DNA of 6,520 nt from contig SMXV01000040.1 of assembly GCA_004356175.1 (NCBI GenBank), positions 1 through 6,520 on the forward strand, given 5' to 3'. The translations under genes and the position numbers were made by a program. Of this stretch, positions 1 to 5,917 are shown one piece after another. This DNA is from Acidobacteriota bacterium. GTDB lineage: Bacteria; Actinomycetota; Acidimicrobiia; Spongiisociales; UBA5794. Below the pieces are notes generated by a model that saw nothing but the letters and a program-made list of their open reading frames with translations, was not told where the DNA came from and did no database searches. Numbering within the stretch: the stretch's first letter is position 1; each line of letters begins with the position of its first letter.

Positions 1-116
1 CTACGGTTCGCAACTGTGATTGGATAGTGGTCGTCGAGGAAGGGCGCGTGACCGCAGTGGCACCTTTCAGCGAGCTACTGGGGAGCCACCCCTTCTTCCG
101 GGGGGTGGCTTCATAA
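1..116 (+). CDS. ABC transporter ATP-binding protein, C-terminal end only
   Basis: Frame 3 is open from the left edge to a TAA at 114-116 and encodes TVRNCDWIVVVEEGRVTAV followed by a short tail ending FFRGVAS. The run TVRN-D-IVV-E-GRV is the classic stretch just after the H-loop of ABC ATPases (typically AHRLSTVRNADRIVVLEDGRV), and the SELL that follows fits the usual tail of exporter-type (MsbA/PglK-like) subunits. The Walker A, Walker B and signature motifs lie outside the window, so the substrate cannot be told. ABC exporters of this type often sit in surface-glycan loci, which would suit the downstream genes, but about 1.6 kb of IS debris separates them and a link is only inferred. The fragment is short (37 codons) and rests on motif resemblance alone. 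Confidence 0.72.
   Translation, partial: TVRNCDWIVVVEEGRVTAVAPFSELLGSHPFFRGVAS
84..110 (+). terminator. Strong GC-rich hairpin at the end of the ABC gene
   Basis: Nine contiguous base pairs (AGCCACCCC at 84-92 with GGGGTGGCT at 102-110) enclose a 9-nt loop. The stem covers the last codons of the ABC transporter fragment and ends four bases before its stop codon. No T-tract follows on either strand, so it is not a canonical intrinsic terminator. It could be a T-less terminator or an mRNA 3'-end stabiliser. Confidence 0.3.
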
Positions 117-245
117 TGACCAGTGGTCGCAGAGTTTCCTCTCATGGTCTCAGCTAGGTGACAGTTGGGGTCAGAGTTCGTCCACAGCGGGTTGTTCTTC
201 GTAAACCTTGCGGCTTGAGCCAGCAGGGGTGTTGGACCTCCCTTG

Positions 246-501
246 TCAAGCCATAGCTGAGAGTGTTTCGTGACGGGCTTGTTCGTCTCTCCACATTCGT
301 CGGATTACGCGGTTGGCGAGGTGGCGTTTGTGAGAGCGTCGGACTTCTCGGCGGGTCTCGCCTTCGACCTCCTTGCGGGTGAGGTAATCCTGAGCTGTTT
401 TGTCGTCGTATTCTTGGCTGACGGAGGCTGTGTAGAGGATGGTGTTGATGCGACGGTTGCCTCTGTATGCGACGGTTGCCTCTGTAGTCGAGCCGGCGGG
501 C
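246..501 (-). pseudogene. IS110-family transposase, C-terminal remnant, frameshifted
   Basis: On the minus strand, ending at a TGA (248-246), the frame reads YRGNRRINTILYTASVSQ, then a charged segment with YLTRKEVEGETRREVRRSHK and a C-terminus ending ETLSAMA. The GNRRIN...L block, followed about 20 residues later by (R/K)K-EG-T--E--R--KR, is the usual end of the IS110 transposase C-terminal domain (Transposase_20), which carries the catalytic serine further upstream. Only about 75-85 residues of an expected 300-400 remain. A 19-bp tandem duplication (449-486) shifts the frame. If one copy is removed, RRLDYRGNRRIN reads through, as expected for the family. Further upstream the same frame meets two stops, at 502-504 and 508-510. 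It is a dead remnant. Confidence 0.72.
449..486. repeat. 19-bp perfect tandem duplication
   Basis: The unit TGCGACGGTTGCCTCTGTA occurs at 449-467 and again, identical and abutting, at 468-486. The unit length is not a multiple of three, so it shifts the reading frame of the IS110-type transposase remnant on the minus strand exactly at its conserved GNRRIN block. The two copies are identical, which suggests a recent slippage event or little time for drift. Confidence 0.93.
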
Positions 502-866
502 TCACCGCTAGGCGGCCATTCTCTGAGGGGGAACCTCTCGGGCGTCGAACCCGGCGGCTGCCAGGGATATCGACACGAGCTTACTCAGTCTGCTCTGTCT
601 GGATGGTTCCGGGCGGGTCCGATTGACAATAGAGTTGGAGCCCGCAAAGTCAGGATGACCCGCGTGATGGAGACCGTATGAAGCGAAACCGAGCTGCAAA
701 TGCGCGACCACCCGAGAGATCACTCAAGGGCCAAGTGGTTTCCGGCTCGGGTGTTGCGCGGTTGCACATGGCAGAGGACAACTCGATAATTCGACAGAAG
801 ATCGGCGCCAACTTGGTAGACGGCACCCTCAACTTGATCCTAAGCCGTCCGACCAACTTGCTCGCA
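502..866. other. Gene-free stretch between IS remnants
   Basis: No recognisable protein is seen in any frame. Short open frames exist on both strands (for example plus 439-681 and minus 508-723), but their translations are low in hydrophobic periodicity and match no family I know. The minus frame 508-723 is in phase with the RRLDYRGNRR segment of the IS110 remnant across two stops, so part of it may be decayed IS110 sequence. That idea rests only on phase and position. Confidence 0.4.
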
Positions 867-1097
867 TCAATCCGAACCCCAACCGGCCGGGTCGCCCTTG
901 TCATAACCAAGATGGTCGGCCATCTCCACCTCGAGACCCCGAGACAGAATCCGAGACGTCAACTCGGTCAAAACCCCCTCAGGGCCCAACAACTCAAGGC
1001 CCTCAGCATCAACCTGGGCCATAAGCCGGTCCACCAGCTCATCATCGATCACCGGCCGTACCGGCTCACCCATCATCTCCGGATCAGAAGTCGTCAT
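867..1097 (-). pseudogene. IS256-family (mutator-type) transposase, N-terminal fragment
   Basis: From an ATG at 1097-1095 the minus strand encodes 76 residues containing LLGPEGVLTELTSRILSRGL, then EVEMADHLGYDKGDPAG-GS. The L-G--GVLTEL----L-R-LE-EM--HLGY-K-D pattern is highly characteristic of the N-terminus of IS256/mutator transposases. The family normally has about 400 residues. Here the reading frame stops right after GDPAGWGSD, where homologues continue GNSRNG, so the whole DDE catalytic domain is missing and homology appears to end near 870-880. A conserved IS end lies upstream of the start at about 1151-1178, so this is the 5' end of an element truncated by a deletion or rearrangement. 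It cannot be active. Confidence 0.88.
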
Positions 1098-1150
1098 TAT
1101 CAGTGTCCTTTCTCTGCTGAAACCAGTCCGGTCCAGCCTTACCGTTCGGA

Positions 1151-1178
1151 CACCTCACACAAAGTATTCAACAGGCCC
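1151..1178 (-). repeat. Probable terminal inverted repeat of the IS256 remnant
   Basis: Read on the minus strand, the sequence starts GGGCCTGTTGAATACTTTGT and continues GTGAGGTG, about 55 bp upstream of the IS256 transposase start. A TTTGTGTGA-type core near the tip is typical of IS256-family ends. The exact outer boundary (1177-1179) is estimated. The partner repeat is not in the window because the rest of the element is gone. The position agrees with the break between this element and the IS3 fragment that follows. Confidence 0.5.
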
Positions 1179-1229
1179 TACAGATCGCACTCACCGCAAG
1201 CTGGCGCACCGCAGCTCCTATCTGGGACT

Positions 1230-1673
1230 CGTATACGCAATCCCGACGGGTCGGTTTCCTACCACCCCGACGACGACCATCTCCCGGTGCTGTTGGTCAT
1301 GTCGGACAACGGACCCCAGATGAGCTCGGGGTCGACCAGAGAGTTCATGGCCCTGAGCTGGCTGGCCACCCACTACGGACGACCCGGCACTCCCACCGAC
1401 CAGGCTTGGATCGAATCGTTCTTCGGACATCTCAAAGGAGAATTCCCCCACCTCGACCTGATCGAAGACATCGACGTCCTCCGCGCCGAACTCGACATCC
1501 GCCGTACCCACTACAACCAGGTGCGACTCCATGCCGGCATCGGATACGTCACCCCAGACCAAGAACATCGAGGCGAAGGATCAGCCGTCCGGAAGGGTCG
1601 CCGAGAGGGGCTCGTCAGGGCCCGGAAACGACGCGTCGACTACCATCGCAACAACCACACCCCGGAGTCCTGA
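1230..1673 (+). pseudogene. IS3-family transposase (OrfB, integrase core), C-terminal fragment
   Basis: The plus strand encodes about 147 residues with LPVLLVMSDNGPQM, YGRPGTPTDQAWIESFFGHL, RTHYNQVRLHAGIGYVTP and a basic tail RARKRRVDYHRN. This is the second half of the retroviral-type integrase core (rve) of IS3-family OrfB. The second catalytic Asp (codon 1305-1307, SDNG) and the catalytic Glu (codon 1413-1415, WIESFF) are separated by 35 residues, the DD(35)E spacing of the family. The first Asp, the HTH region and OrfA are missing, so the piece is inactive. The left limit is approximate, because an in-frame open stretch from 678 runs through unrelated antisense IS256 sequence and hides the true junction, probably at 1178-1235. 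It ends at a TGA followed by sequence that may include the IS3 right end (to about 1720). Confidence 0.88.
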
Positions 1674-1790
1674 CCATGCGGTCTGAAATATCCGAAAAGT
1701 GCGACACTAAGTCAGACACACCTCAGAATACCCCGTAAACACTGGGCATTCCACGTTCTCAGCCACGTAACTTCCGCTTAGTGGTCCATA

Positions 1791-1814
1791 GGGGACCTCA
1801 GGGCCCTGGTCTCC
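1791..1814. promoter_or_regulatory. Palindromic element, possible operator or hairpin
   Basis: GGGGACC (1791-1797) pairs with GGTCTCC (1808-1814) with one G-T wobble, and nested inside is the perfect 10-bp palindrome CAGGGCCCTG (1799-1808). It lies about 115 bp upstream of the rfbF start. The GGGACC...GGCCC arrangement faintly recalls actinobacterial dormancy-regulator boxes, but the match is weak. It could be an operator or an RNA hairpin, and no regulator is encoded nearby. Confidence 0.25.
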
Positions 1815-1866
1815 ATTCAGCGCCCAACACGGATCGATTGATCGGCGCGACCTGTGATGCTCGTCA

Positions 1867-1895
1867 TTCCGTGGGATTAGCGCCAGATGTAGGAT
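1867..1895 (+). promoter_or_regulatory. Weak candidate sigma-70 type promoter for the operon
   Basis: TAGGAT at 1890-1895 fits the TAnnnT pattern of a -10 box and lies 17 bp downstream of TTCCGT (1867-1872), a poor -35. Initiation near 1902 would leave a leader of about 28 nt before the rfbF ATG at 1930. It would also exclude the in-frame ATG at 1894, in agreement with the family start. This is a pattern match only. Confidence 0.2.
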
Positions 1896-1929
1896 GAGAT
1901 CGATATCTCTCTACAGTGTTGGGTGTGCA

Positions 1930-2703
1930 ATGAGGGCGGTAATCCTCGCGGGTGGGCTTGGGACTCGATTGAGTGAGGAAACGGTCGTTCGGCCCAAGCC
2001 GATGGTCGCGATCGGCGGCCGTCCAATACTGTGGCACATCCTCAAGATCTACATGCACTATGGCGTTAGCGACTTCATCATCTGCGCCGGTTACCAAGGG
2101 CACATGATTTCCGAGTGGCTCGCCAGCTACCGACTGCGGACATCGGACGTGACTTTCGACTTCTCGAACGACTCGGTCAATTACATGGAGCGCGAAACCG
2201 AAGATTGGAGGGTGACCGTCATCGATACCGGAGCGGATTCGATGACAGGCGGACGACTCCGTCGTGTGCGCGAGCACATTGGTGATGAGACCTTCTGCTT
2301 CACATACGGAGACGGCGTGGGAGACGTGAATGTTGGTGAGTCGATCGCCTTTCACAGACAAGAAGGGCGCGAGGCCACGATGACCGTAGTTCAGCCACCG
2401 GGTCGATTCGGGGCCGTGACCCTCAGTGAGGGTCAAACTGGTGTGGACCGGTTCCGAGAGAAACCGGGCGGTGACGGAGCGTGGATCAACGGCGGGTTTT
2501 TCGTGCTCGAACCAACCGTTATCGACCGCGTTGAAGACGATTCGACTGTTTGGGAACGGGAGCCGCTCCGGTCGCTCGCTCATGATGGCCAGCTCTCGGC
2601 ATATCGACACAGTGGTTTTTGGCAGCCAATGGACACCCTTCGGGACAAAGCGCTTCTCGAGTCACTCTGGGAAGAAGGTCATCCTCCCTGGAAAGTGTGG
2701 TAG
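1930..2703 (+). CDS. rfbF: Glucose-1-phosphate cytidylyltransferase
   Basis: This cytoplasmic enzyme joins CTP and alpha-D-glucose 1-phosphate to give CDP-glucose and pyrophosphate, the first step of CDP-deoxysugar synthesis. The 257 residues match the family length exactly and follow the Salmonella enzyme almost motif for motif. The nucleotide-binding LAGGLGTRLSEET is at 6-18, RPKPM with the conserved Lys at 21-25, TGGRL at 106-110, the metal-site YGDGVGD at 126-132, EKP at 177-179, NGGFF at 187-191, and GFWQPMDTLRDK at 229-240. I chose the ATG at 1930 because MRAVILAGG is where the family begins. The upstream in-frame ATG at 1894 would add 12 unrelated residues. No strong Shine-Dalgarno precedes 1930 (only GGGTG at 1921-1925). 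The next gene begins seven bases after the stop, so the two are probably co-transcribed. Confidence 0.97.
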   Translation: MRAVILAGGLGTRLSEETVVRPKPMVAIGGRPILWHILKIYMHYGVSDFIICAGYQGHMISEWLASYRLRTSDVTFDFSNDSVNYMERETEDWRVTVIDTGADSMTGGRLRRVREHIGDETFCFTYGDGVGDVNVGESIAFHRQEGREATMTVVQPPGRFGAVTLSEGQTGVDRFREKPGGDGAWINGGFFVLEPTVIDRVEDDSTVWEREPLRSLAHDGQLSAYRHSGFWQPMDTLRDKALLESLWEEGHPPWKVW

Positions 2704-2709
2704 ATCGTT

Positions 2710-4002
2710 TTGATCATTGTTGACAAAGCGCTCGAAAAGCGAGCAGCAGAGAGTCGACCAATCCTCTTCGGTATGTTCGGGGCCGGGTGGATAGCCAAGG
2801 GGATTCTGAATCAGGGAAGATACTTGAGGGGGATCCGTTGCGCAGCGGTATGCAACAGGACGATCGACAAAGCTGTGCGGGCCGTGAGAAGTGCCGGCAT
2901 CACGAGCCTAAAAGTGGTCGGTAGTTCAGCAGAATTGGATCAGTCGTTACGGAAGGGAATAACAGCGATAACCGACGATCCTGTGGTCCTTTGCGAGTCG
3001 GAAATACTCGAGTGTCTGATAGAGGTCACGGGACATGTCGAGTATGGCGCCACGGTCACCACTCTTGCGATCGAACACGGCAAAGACATGGTGCTGATGA
3101 ACGCCGAGCTCGATGGGACTATTGGGCCCCTCCTCAAATGGAAGGCCGACAAGGCCGGAGTTCTCATCAGTGGTTGCGATGGTGATCAGCCCGCCGTTCA
3201 GATGAATCTGTACCGGTTTGTTCGGAGCCTCGAGCTGAATCCGCTTGTTTGTGGGAACATCAAGGGGCTACAAGATCACTACAGGAATCCGACGACTCAG
3301 GCGTCTTTTGCTCGGACTTGGGATCAAACGCCCGAGATGGTGACCAGCTTCGCTGACGGTACGAAGATCTCTTTCGAACAGGCCATCGTTGCCAATGCAA
3401 CCGGCATGAAGGTCGCACAACGAGGGATGATTGGCTATGAACACACCGGTCATGTTGACGACCTCACAGATCGATACGACGTAGAGCAACTACGAGAGTT
3501 GGGTGGGATTGTCGACTACGTGCTCGGGGCCAAGCCAAGTCCGGGCGTCTACGTCTTCGCGGAAGCGCACGATGCGACACAAGCTCAGTATCTGAAGTAC
3601 GCAAAGCTCGGGGATGGCCCCTTGTACAGCTTCTATGTGCCGTATCACCTGATGCCCTTCGAAGCCCCTCTGACCGTTGCTCGGATGGTGGAGTTTGGTG
3701 ACGTCGCCATCGCGCCGCAGGGCGGCCCAGTTGTTGACGTCGTAACTGCGGCAAAGAGGGACTTGCACCGCGGTGAAACCCTTGACGGATTGGGAGGCTA
3801 TACAACGTATGGGCTTTGCGAGAATTACGAGAACGTCCGGGACCAGGACCTCTTGCCGATTGGACTGGCCGAAGGTTCTGTCCTGCGTCGTCACATACCG
3901 CGAGATGAAGTGATAAGTGTTAAGGATGTCGACTACCCGGAAGGTGGTATTACCCATCGGCTGCGACAGCAGCAGGACGAGATGTTCCCACCAGGCACTT
4001 GA
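2710..4002 (+). CDS. Predicted homoserine-dehydrogenase-like NAD(P) oxidoreductase with C-terminal SAF domain
   Basis: The 430-residue protein starts with a Rossmann fold. GMFGAGWIAKG (21-31) is the dinucleotide-binding loop, and VTGHVEYGA (106-114) and KDMVLMNAELDGTIGP (125-140) are typical of the predicted homoserine dehydrogenases of COG4091. A central catalytic-type domain contains SGCDGDQPA (154-162). Residues of about 345-408 resemble a SAF domain (AKRDLHRGETLDG, then AEGSVLRRHIPRDE), as in antifreeze-type and sialic acid synthase C-termini. The substrate is unknown. True homoserine dehydrogenase lacks this arrangement, and the gene lies between rfbF and rfbG, so a role in making or modifying the CDP-sugar or a side branch is inferred. 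The start is a TTG at 2710, since an in-frame stop (2701-2703) leaves no better codon and the Rossmann fold begins soon after. The ribosome site is weak. Confidence 0.85.
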   Translation: MIIVDKALEKRAAESRPILFGMFGAGWIAKGILNQGRYLRGIRCAAVCNRTIDKAVRAVRSAGITSLKVVGSSAELDQSLRKGITAITDDPVVLCESEILECLIEVTGHVEYGATVTTLAIEHGKDMVLMNAELDGTIGPLLKWKADKAGVLISGCDGDQPAVQMNLYRFVRSLELNPLVCGNIKGLQDHYRNPTTQASFARTWDQTPEMVTSFADGTKISFEQAIVANATGMKVAQRGMIGYEHTGHVDDLTDRYDVEQLRELGGIVDYVLGAKPSPGVYVFAEAHDATQAQYLKYAKLGDGPLYSFYVPYHLMPFEAPLTVARMVEFGDVAIAPQGGPVVDVVTAAKRDLHRGETLDGLGGYTTYGLCENYENVRDQDLLPIGLAEGSVLRRHIPRDEVISVKDVDYPEGGITHRLRQQQDEMFPPGT

Positions 4003-4182
4003 AGTGGTCACTGCGGCCTCAGGTGGGGAATCTCGCAGAGGAATGCGGCTGGGTTCGCGTTCTAGGGTGTCACTGGGTGACCTCGTGACCTGGGCTCTGG
4101 TTCCAAAGGGCGTGGCGGGTGCCCCGCAGCATCGAGAGAGCGGCTGGCCGACCCGAAACTCAATGATGGCAAGGGACTCCTG
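4003..4182 (+). other. 180-bp gap between operon genes, no assigned function
   Basis: This gap is long for an otherwise compact operon. GTCAC (4069-4073) and GTGAC (4077-4081) form a small inverted repeat, and a second GTGAC follows at 4085-4089. The second frame is open from inside the previous gene (3917) to a TGA at 4181-4183 that overlaps the rfbG ATG as TGATG. Its translation is rich in Arg, Ser and Gly and matches no family I know, so I do not call it a gene. Confidence 0.4.
4171..4176 (+). promoter_or_regulatory. Ribosome binding site of rfbG
   Basis: AAGGGA ends six bases before the ATG at 4183, an ideal Shine-Dalgarno spacing. It is the clearest ribosome site in the operon and fixes the rfbG start. 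Confidence 0.75.
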
Positions 4183-5274
4183 ATGGATCAGATCCGGTCC
4201 TACCTCTCCGGCAAGAAGGTGCTCCTCACTGGACATACCGGGTTCAAGGGCTCGTGGATGAGCGAGTGGCTGCTATCCCTCGGGGCTGACGTCGTCGGCG
4301 TTGGGCTTGAGCCCGACACCGAACCGTCCCTTTTCGAACAACTTGGACTTGCGGATCGCCTCGACCATCGAATCCTCGATATCAGGGAGAGAGAGGCGCT
4401 TGTGAACCTTGTAGTGGAAACAAGGCCCGATGTGGTCTTTCATCTCGCTGCCCAACCCCTTGTTCGCTACTCGTATCTGCATCCGACGGAGACTTTCGCC
4501 ACGAACGTCATGGGCACGGTGCACCTTCTAGAGGGGCTAAGTCAGTTGGATGGCCCCTGTGAGGTCGTCGTTGTTACGACTGACAAGTGTTATGAGAATC
4601 ACGAAAAGACCGAGCCCTACAATGAAGAAGACCCGATGGGGGGCCGCGATCCCTATAGCGCCAGCAAAGGAGCGGTGGAGCTGGTCACGGCTTCTTGGCG
4701 ACGATCGTTCTTCGATCCTGAGAGCTACGGCATCAGTCACGGTATTGCGATTGCGACAGCCCGTGCCGGCAATGTGATCGGGGGAGGAGATTGGGCGGAG
4801 GATCGAATCTTCCCGGACGCGATGCGAGCGATTAGTGCGGGCATGCCGGTAGCTGTGCGAAACCCGGAGGCTGTACGTCCCTGGCAACATGTGCTTGAAC
4901 CCCTGAGCGGGTACATGACTCTTGCTTACCGATTGGGACGAGCAGGTTCCATTGACCAGCGAAACGATCTCTTCAGCAGTTTCAACTTCGGGCCCGAGAC
5001 GAGCTCAGCTCGTTCGGTACGCGAGTTGATGGACAAGGTTCTGAGTTTCTGGCCTGGTACCTGGTTCAAAGAGTCGGTCGGCGACTCTTTGCACGAAGCC
5101 CGATTCCTGACTTTGGCTATCGACAAGGCCGAGCGACTACTTGGCTGGAAGCCGGTCTGGACCTTCGACAGGGCGGTGGAGGAGACGGTTGGTTGGTACA
5201 GGGCAGTTGACATGCAACCCAAAATCGCGAGGGAGATTGCACAAGCGCAACTGGCTGCCTATTCAGGGCGGTGA
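4183..5274 (+). CDS. rfbG: CDP-glucose 4,6-dehydratase
   Basis: This NAD+-dependent short-chain dehydrogenase (extended SDR) turns CDP-glucose into CDP-4-dehydro-6-deoxy-D-glucose, the branch-point intermediate for CDP-3,6-dideoxyhexoses and branched 6-deoxysugars. The 363 residues agree with the usual length of about 360. TGHTGFKGSW (16-25) is the nucleotide-binding loop, HLAAQPLVRYSY (87-98) is family-typical, TTDKCYEN (132-139) supplies the dehydratase Thr/Asp/Lys region, YSASK (158-162) is the catalytic Tyr-xxx-Lys, ARAGNVIGGGDWAEDRIFPD is at 193-212, and RPWQHVLEP at 232-240 is the substrate-side motif. The Lys in DKCYEN and the GFKGSW loop set CDP-glucose dehydratases apart from the dTDP- and GDP-sugar relatives. 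It would use the product of rfbF two genes upstream. Confidence 0.96.
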   Translation: MDQIRSYLSGKKVLLTGHTGFKGSWMSEWLLSLGADVVGVGLEPDTEPSLFEQLGLADRLDHRILDIREREALVNLVVETRPDVVFHLAAQPLVRYSYLHPTETFATNVMGTVHLLEGLSQLDGPCEVVVVTTDKCYENHEKTEPYNEEDPMGGRDPYSASKGAVELVTASWRRSFFDPESYGISHGIAIATARAGNVIGGGDWAEDRIFPDAMRAISAGMPVAVRNPEAVRPWQHVLEPLSGYMTLAYRLGRAGSIDQRNDLFSSFNFGPETSSARSVRELMDKVLSFWPGTWFKESVGDSLHEARFLTLAIDKAERLLGWKPVWTFDRAVEETVGWYRAVDMQPKIAREIAQAQLAAYSGR

Positions 5275-5380
5275 TCCGAAGACGGACACCGACTGCATCA
5301 TCGACAGGCTTAGGGAGCCGTCCTCGGTTTCTGATAGCTGTATTGTGTCACCGGCACCAATAGATTCGGGATCCAAGTCA
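5275..5380 (+). other. Short spacer between rfbG and the epimerase gene
   Basis: There are 106 bases without a recognised gene. The epimerase frame is open through the whole spacer and back into rfbG, but those codons encode no family sequence, so they are taken as untranslated. No terminator hairpin is evident, in agreement with read-through transcription. Confidence 0.5.
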
Positions 5381-5917
5381 GTGGAGTTTCGGCCTCAACA
5401 GATCGCAGACTGCTATGTGATCGCTCCGGAGCCTGTTGCTGATGATAGGGGTTCGTTCGCCCGGGTTTTCTCGGCTGATGAGTTCGGTGACCGGGGCCTC
5501 GAAATGAACATCTGGCAGATGAATCTCTCGCGTTGTCATGCCGGTGGAACGATCCGAGGCATCCACTGGCAGGCAGAACCCCATTCGGAGGCAAAGCTGG
5601 CGCGTTGTGTGCGAGGTCGAGTATTCGATGTTTGTGTCGATGTTCGGAGTGGTTCCGATAGTTTTGGCTTGTGGGTTGGGGTCGAGCTCACACCGGAGAA
5701 TCAGCTGGCAATGTATGTGCCTCCAGGTTGCGGCCATGGTTACCAGGCGATGGAACCGGGTTCAGAGTTGCTGTACTCGACATCGGGGCCATACGTGCCC
5801 GACGCCGAGAGAGGCGTCAGATGGAATGATCCGACGTTAGGGATCGAGTGGCCTTTGGAGGATGGGATCGTTCTCTCGGACAAGGACCGCACCTGGCCGG
5901 ACTTCAAGGGACATTGA
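5381..5917 (+). CDS. RmlC/RfbC-type sugar-nucleotide epimerase, probably on a CDP-4-keto-6-deoxysugar
   Basis: This cupin-fold epimerase of 178 residues (RmlC family about 180) inverts C3 and/or C5 of a 4-ketohexose nucleotide. Compared with Salmonella RmlC, all key residues are present: the base His62 in RGIHWQ (59-64), Lys72 in AKLARC, Tyr132 in ELLY, and Asp169 of the His-Asp dyad in LSDKD. The structural FDVCVDVR (82-89), VGVELTPEN (99-107) and PPGCGHGY (114-121) also fit. I chose the GTG at 5381, since (M)EFRPQQIADCYVI aligns with family N-termini and GGGA lies about nine bases upstream. A GTG at 5345 is the alternative. No rmlA, rmlB or rmlD is in the window, so the likely substrate is CDP-4-dehydro-6-deoxyglucose, as for ascarylose-type pathways. 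It could still be a dTDP-rhamnose enzyme if those genes lie outside. Confidence 0.9.
   Translation: MEFRPQQIADCYVIAPEPVADDRGSFARVFSADEFGDRGLEMNIWQMNLSRCHAGGTIRGIHWQAEPHSEAKLARCVRGRVFDVCVDVRSGSDSFGLWVGVELTPENQLAMYVPPGCGHGYQAMEPGSELLYSTSGPYVPDAERGVRWNDPTLGIEWPLEDGIVLSDKDRTWPDFKGH

Larger units (their letters stand above)
1674..1929 (+). other. Intergenic region upstream of the CDP-sugar operon
   Basis: No coding sequence is recognisable here. The first about 50 bp, containing GTGCGACACTAAGTCAGACA, probably holds the residual right end of the IS3 remnant. The rest is the only sizeable non-coding space before rfbF and so is the likely place for the operon promoter. A palindrome lies at 1791-1814. 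No riboswitch or RNA gene was recognised. Confidence 0.45.

Noticed and set aside
117..245. Bridge RNA of the IS110 element
   Set aside because: IS110-type bridge RNAs lie in the non-coding ends of these elements, but I could not see a convincing fold or element boundary here, and the element is decayed.
305..505. Minus-strand open frame of 66 codons
   Set aside because: It is the wrong frame of the IS110 remnant. The recognisable protein lies in the frame that ends at 246.
270..626. Plus-strand open frame of 118 codons
   Set aside because: It runs antisense to the IS110 transposase remnant and shows no family motifs.
678..1673. A single 331-residue plus-strand protein
   Set aside because: The N-terminal two thirds is antisense to the IS256 fragment or unrecognisable, and only the last part (from about 1230) is an IS3 transposase piece.
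1894..1929. Upstream ATG for rfbF
   Set aside because: The extra 12 residues are not found in the family, and the 257-residue form from 1930 matches exactly.
1864..2610. Minus-strand open frame of 248 codons opposite rfbF
   Set aside because: It is fully antisense to a clear, full-length rfbF and shows no motifs of its own.
3490..4236. Minus-strand open frame of 248 codons opposite the SAF oxidoreductase
   Set aside because: It is a shadow of the plus-strand gene, and the translation resembles no family.
5141..5380. N-terminal extension of the epimerase to an ATG at 5141
   Set aside because: It would overlap rfbG by 134 bases and add about 80 low-complexity residues. Family N-termini begin at the GTG at 5381.
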